From positions 166,572 to 230,571 of the forward strand of contig NZ_VMNH01000009.1 of the NCBI RefSeq assembly GCF_007625115.1: a stretch of DNA of 64,000 nucleotides, in the 5' to 3' direction. Position numbers and translations under genes: made by a program. Below, in pieces: positions 62,128 through 64,000 of this stretch. How positions within the stretch are numbered: the stretch's first letter is position 1; each line of letters opens with the position of its first letter. This DNA comes from Sedimenticola selenatireducens (lineage in GTDB: Bacteria > Pseudomonadota > Gammaproteobacteria > Chromatiales > Chromatiaceae). The notes under the pieces were generated by a model, which saw only the letters and a list, made by a program, of their open reading frames with translations, did no database searches and had not been told where the DNA came from.

Positions 62128-63537
62128 TTACTGAACTGTTCTGAGTTCTGTGATCGGACTGCTATTTTTCTGGTCGACTTTACCGTAAAGGTCGTACAGG
62201 GCGGCCTGTAGTGCCTCCTCAATAACCGGATGATAGAACGGCATCTGTAGCAACTCTCCCACCGTCAGATCCTGCTGAATACACCAAGCCAGCAAATGGG
62301 CTAGATTCTCCCCCTTGGTGCAGATCATTTCACTTCCCAAGAGCTTGCCGCTGGCCTTATCGGCATAAACCCGGATGATACCTTTGTTTTTGCCCATGAT
62401 CAGGGCGCGCCCTACAGGTGCCAGATTAACTTCACCGGTCACGGTCGTCTCCTGATCCAGTTCAGACCAGCGTTTACCCACATGGCAGATATTCGGATCA
62501 ACAAAATTGATGGCGATAGGGGGCTTGCGCTGAAAGGCCTGAATCTTGTCACTGGTGGCGTTAAAGCCTGCAATTCGACCCTCGTCACCCGCCTCGTGCA
62601 GCAGGGGGCGGTCGCCATTTACATCGCCGGCCAGAAAGATTGCGCTGTTGCCAATCTGCATGGTCTGTGGGTTGTAGGCAGGCATGCCATTTTCACCCAA
62701 CTCAATGCCGGCGTTCTCCAATTGCAAATTATCCAGATTGGGTCGTCGGCCAAGGCTGGCGAGCACCTTCTCGACCAACACTGATTTATCGCCGGCCGTT
62801 ACCCGCAATTTATCGTCCTCTTCGGTAATCTCTGCGCCATGGCCGAGATAGAGGGGGAAATCCTTGCCGATAATATCAATGGCCGCCTTGGCCACTTCAG
62901 GGTCGTCCAGACCACCGATTGTCTCCAGCATATCGAAGCCGGTTACGTCCACACCCAATCTGGCAAGGGATTGACCAATCTCCAGGCCAATGACACCCAG
63001 ACCGATCACGGCCAGTGACTCTGGCAGATCCTCTTCCTCAAACAGTTGATCTGTAGTGAGTATCCTGTCGCCAAAAGCCGCCCAGGGCTTGGGCATGACG
63101 GGGCGGGAACCTGTAGCGATGATGATCTTTTCTGCACGAATCCGTAGTCCGTCCACATCCAGCAGGTTCGGCTCGACGAATTTTGCATAACCCTCGATAA
63201 ACACTTCATCACTCATGTGAGCGGTGCTGTTACTGATGACTCGGTCCACAAAGGTGTCGCGCAGATCCTGTACATGGCCGATCGCCTCTTCGGTGTCCAG
63301 GGTAAGCGCTTTGTGTCCTTCAACCCCGTAACGACCCAGGATTTTGCAGCGATGGAAATCCTCAGCCGCCTGAATCAGGGCCTTGGAAGGCATACAGCCT
63401 ACACGAGCACAGGTGGTGCCTTGTTCGCCGCCATTGATCAGGACAAAACTTTTACCTGAAGGCTTAACCTTGCCTAATGCATAGAGACCGGCACTGCCAG
63501 AGCCAATAATGGCCACATCTACTTTTTTCTCTTCCAC
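62128..63537 (-). CDS. Dihydrolipoyl dehydrogenase-like flavoprotein
   Basis: FAD-dependent pyridine nucleotide-disulfide oxidoreductase of 469 residues. FAD-binding GSGSAGLYA, redox pair Cys43-Cys48 in TTCARVGCMPSKAL, NAD-binding GLGVIGLEIG, and FLAGDVNGDRPLLHEA are visible. The C-terminal active-site His/Glu lies in FYHPVIEEALQ, where classical Lpd has HAHPTxSE. It may be the E3 for the sucAB complex or another lipoyl system. The frame opens at 63594, but GGGAG at seven bases before GTG 63537 fixes the start. Confidence 0.88.
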   Translation of the reverse strand: MEEKKVDVAIIGSGSAGLYALGKVKPSGKSFVLINGGEQGTTCARVGCMPSKALIQAAEDFHRCKILGRYGVEGHKALTLDTEEAIGHVQDLRDTFVDRVISNSTAHMSDEVFIEGYAKFVEPNLLDVDGLRIRAEKIIIATGSRPVMPKPWAAFGDRILTTDQLFEEEDLPESLAVIGLGVIGLEIGQSLARLGVDVTGFDMLETIGGLDDPEVAKAAIDIIGKDFPLYLGHGAEITEEDDKLRVTAGDKSVLVEKVLASLGRRPNLDNLQLENAGIELGENGMPAYNPQTMQIGNSAIFLAGDVNGDRPLLHEAGDEGRIAGFNATSDKIQAFQRKPPIAINFVDPNICHVGKRWSELDQETTVTGEVNLAPVGRALIMGKNKGIIRVYADKASGKLLGSEMICTKGENLAHLLAWCIQQDLTVGELLQMPFYHPVIEEALQAALYDLYGKVDQKNSSPITELRTVQ

Positions 63538-63594
63538 GAATACGCTCCCATTATTGCGCTGATGGATCGTTGTCCATCGTGATATTTGGATCAA

Positions 63595-63951
63595 TTGTAA
63601 ACCTTATGGGGAGGATTCAAAGCCCTGATGTTTTTGTGGTTCTTTGAATTTTTCTGTACAACCCAAAAAGCTTATTTTTCACTATGCACCAACTACAGGC
63701 TCACAAAATGAGTCTGCTGATGTGAGATGAAGACAACTCTAATGCTTCAGATCAATTGCATCGTTTAATTCGTCCTGTACATTGGGCCGAGGTAGAACCG
63801 AAGTAGTGGTCAGGAAGAATAAACTAACAACAAGGAAAAGCCGGTTTTATGGATAGCTCTCCGCCTTACTATCGATATTGGTGTTGAATTGCACCTAAAA
63901 CTGACCCACCGGGGATGCGGACAAAATCTTGGACTACTTTGGAGGTAGTCC
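63595..63951. other. Spacer with no gene seen
   Basis: I see no coding frame, RNA or repeat in this stretch. The last 60 bases or so probably belong to the IS3-type element that begins at the right edge. Confidence 0.5.
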
Positions 63952-64000
63952 ATGTACTCATACGAAGAACGCCTTCGGGCGGTGAAGCTGTATTTGACGC
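63885..64000 (+). mobile_element. IS3-family insertion sequence, left end (cut by window edge)
   Basis: The transposase start at 63952 and the upstream run with CTGACCCACC are typical of IS3-group elements. The exact left end is not fixed from one side; a TG near 63885-63890 is a guess. Confidence 0.55.
63952..64000 (+). CDS. IS3-family transposase OrfA, N-terminal fragment
   Basis: Only 16 codons are inside the window: MYSYEERLRAVKLYLT, the usual helix-turn-helix start of IS3/IS150-type OrfA proteins. GGAGG precedes the ATG. The rest lies beyond the window, so I cannot tell if the element is intact. Confidence 0.75.
   Translation, partial: MYSYEERLRAVKLYLT

Overview
The window is about 64 kb of a gammaproteobacterial chromosome. 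The conserved order ypjD / ffh-rpsP-rimM-trmD-rplS, the sucAB pair, prfC, lpxH, ettA, cysS, a FimV-type polar landmark protein and a Pseudomonas/Vibrio-style flagellar cluster with sigma-54 and sigma-28 promoters all point that way. A LCIB-type carbonic anhydrase homologue, an arsenosugar cluster, a SoxW-like thioredoxin and a small CXXCH protein would suit an aquatic, possibly sulfur-oxidising or autotrophic lineage (Chromatiales-like). That last step is inference; no diagnostic sulfur-oxidation or CO2-fixation gene lies in the window.

Layout. 1-12.1 kb: housekeeping genes (family 4 uracil-DNA glycosylase, rimI, prfC, a BolA-family gene, class I fumarase, a Na/Pi symporter with a small partner, sucAB). 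12.2-14.7 kb: tRNA-Arg(CCT), then arsS and two glycosyltransferases whose reading frames overlap. 14.7-34.5 kb: flagellar and chemotaxis block, flgNM and flgA on the minus strand, then cheV, cheR, flgBCDEFGHIJKL, fliC, flaG, fliD, fliS, fliT on the plus strand. Recognisable sigma-54 sites (GG-N10-GC) precede flgA, flgB and flgG; sigma-28 sites precede flgM, fliC and, less certainly, cheV and flgK. This implies a two-step hierarchy: hook-basal body first, filament and FlgM later. 34.5-39.1 kb: ypjD opposite the ffh-rpsP-rimM-trmD-rplS run, closed by a strong terminator. 39.2-46 kb: a probable theta-type carbonic anhydrase, sbcB, small unknowns, an ankyrin lipoprotein, and a potassium channel with a cytosolic TrkA-like partner. 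46-52.5 kb: PiT phosphate transporter and a run of minus-strand envelope/redox genes. 52.6-55.3 kb: fimV and fliW. 55.4-63.5 kb: lpxH, two cyclophilins, cysS, a DUF815 ATPase, ettA, a small lipoprotein and a stand-alone dihydrolipoamide dehydrogenase-like flavoprotein. The last 100 bases enter an IS3-family element.

The least ordinary parts are the LCIB-like protein (39.2-40.3 kb), the repeat-rich flgL-fliC spacer (twin-hairpin REP-like repeats and a small element with terminal inverted repeats), the perfect 20-bp inverted repeat before fliD, and the combination of fliW with a GGA-rich fliC leader, which suggests CsrA/FliW control of flagellin. I saw no CRISPR array, prophage, defence island or clearly new multi-gene system.
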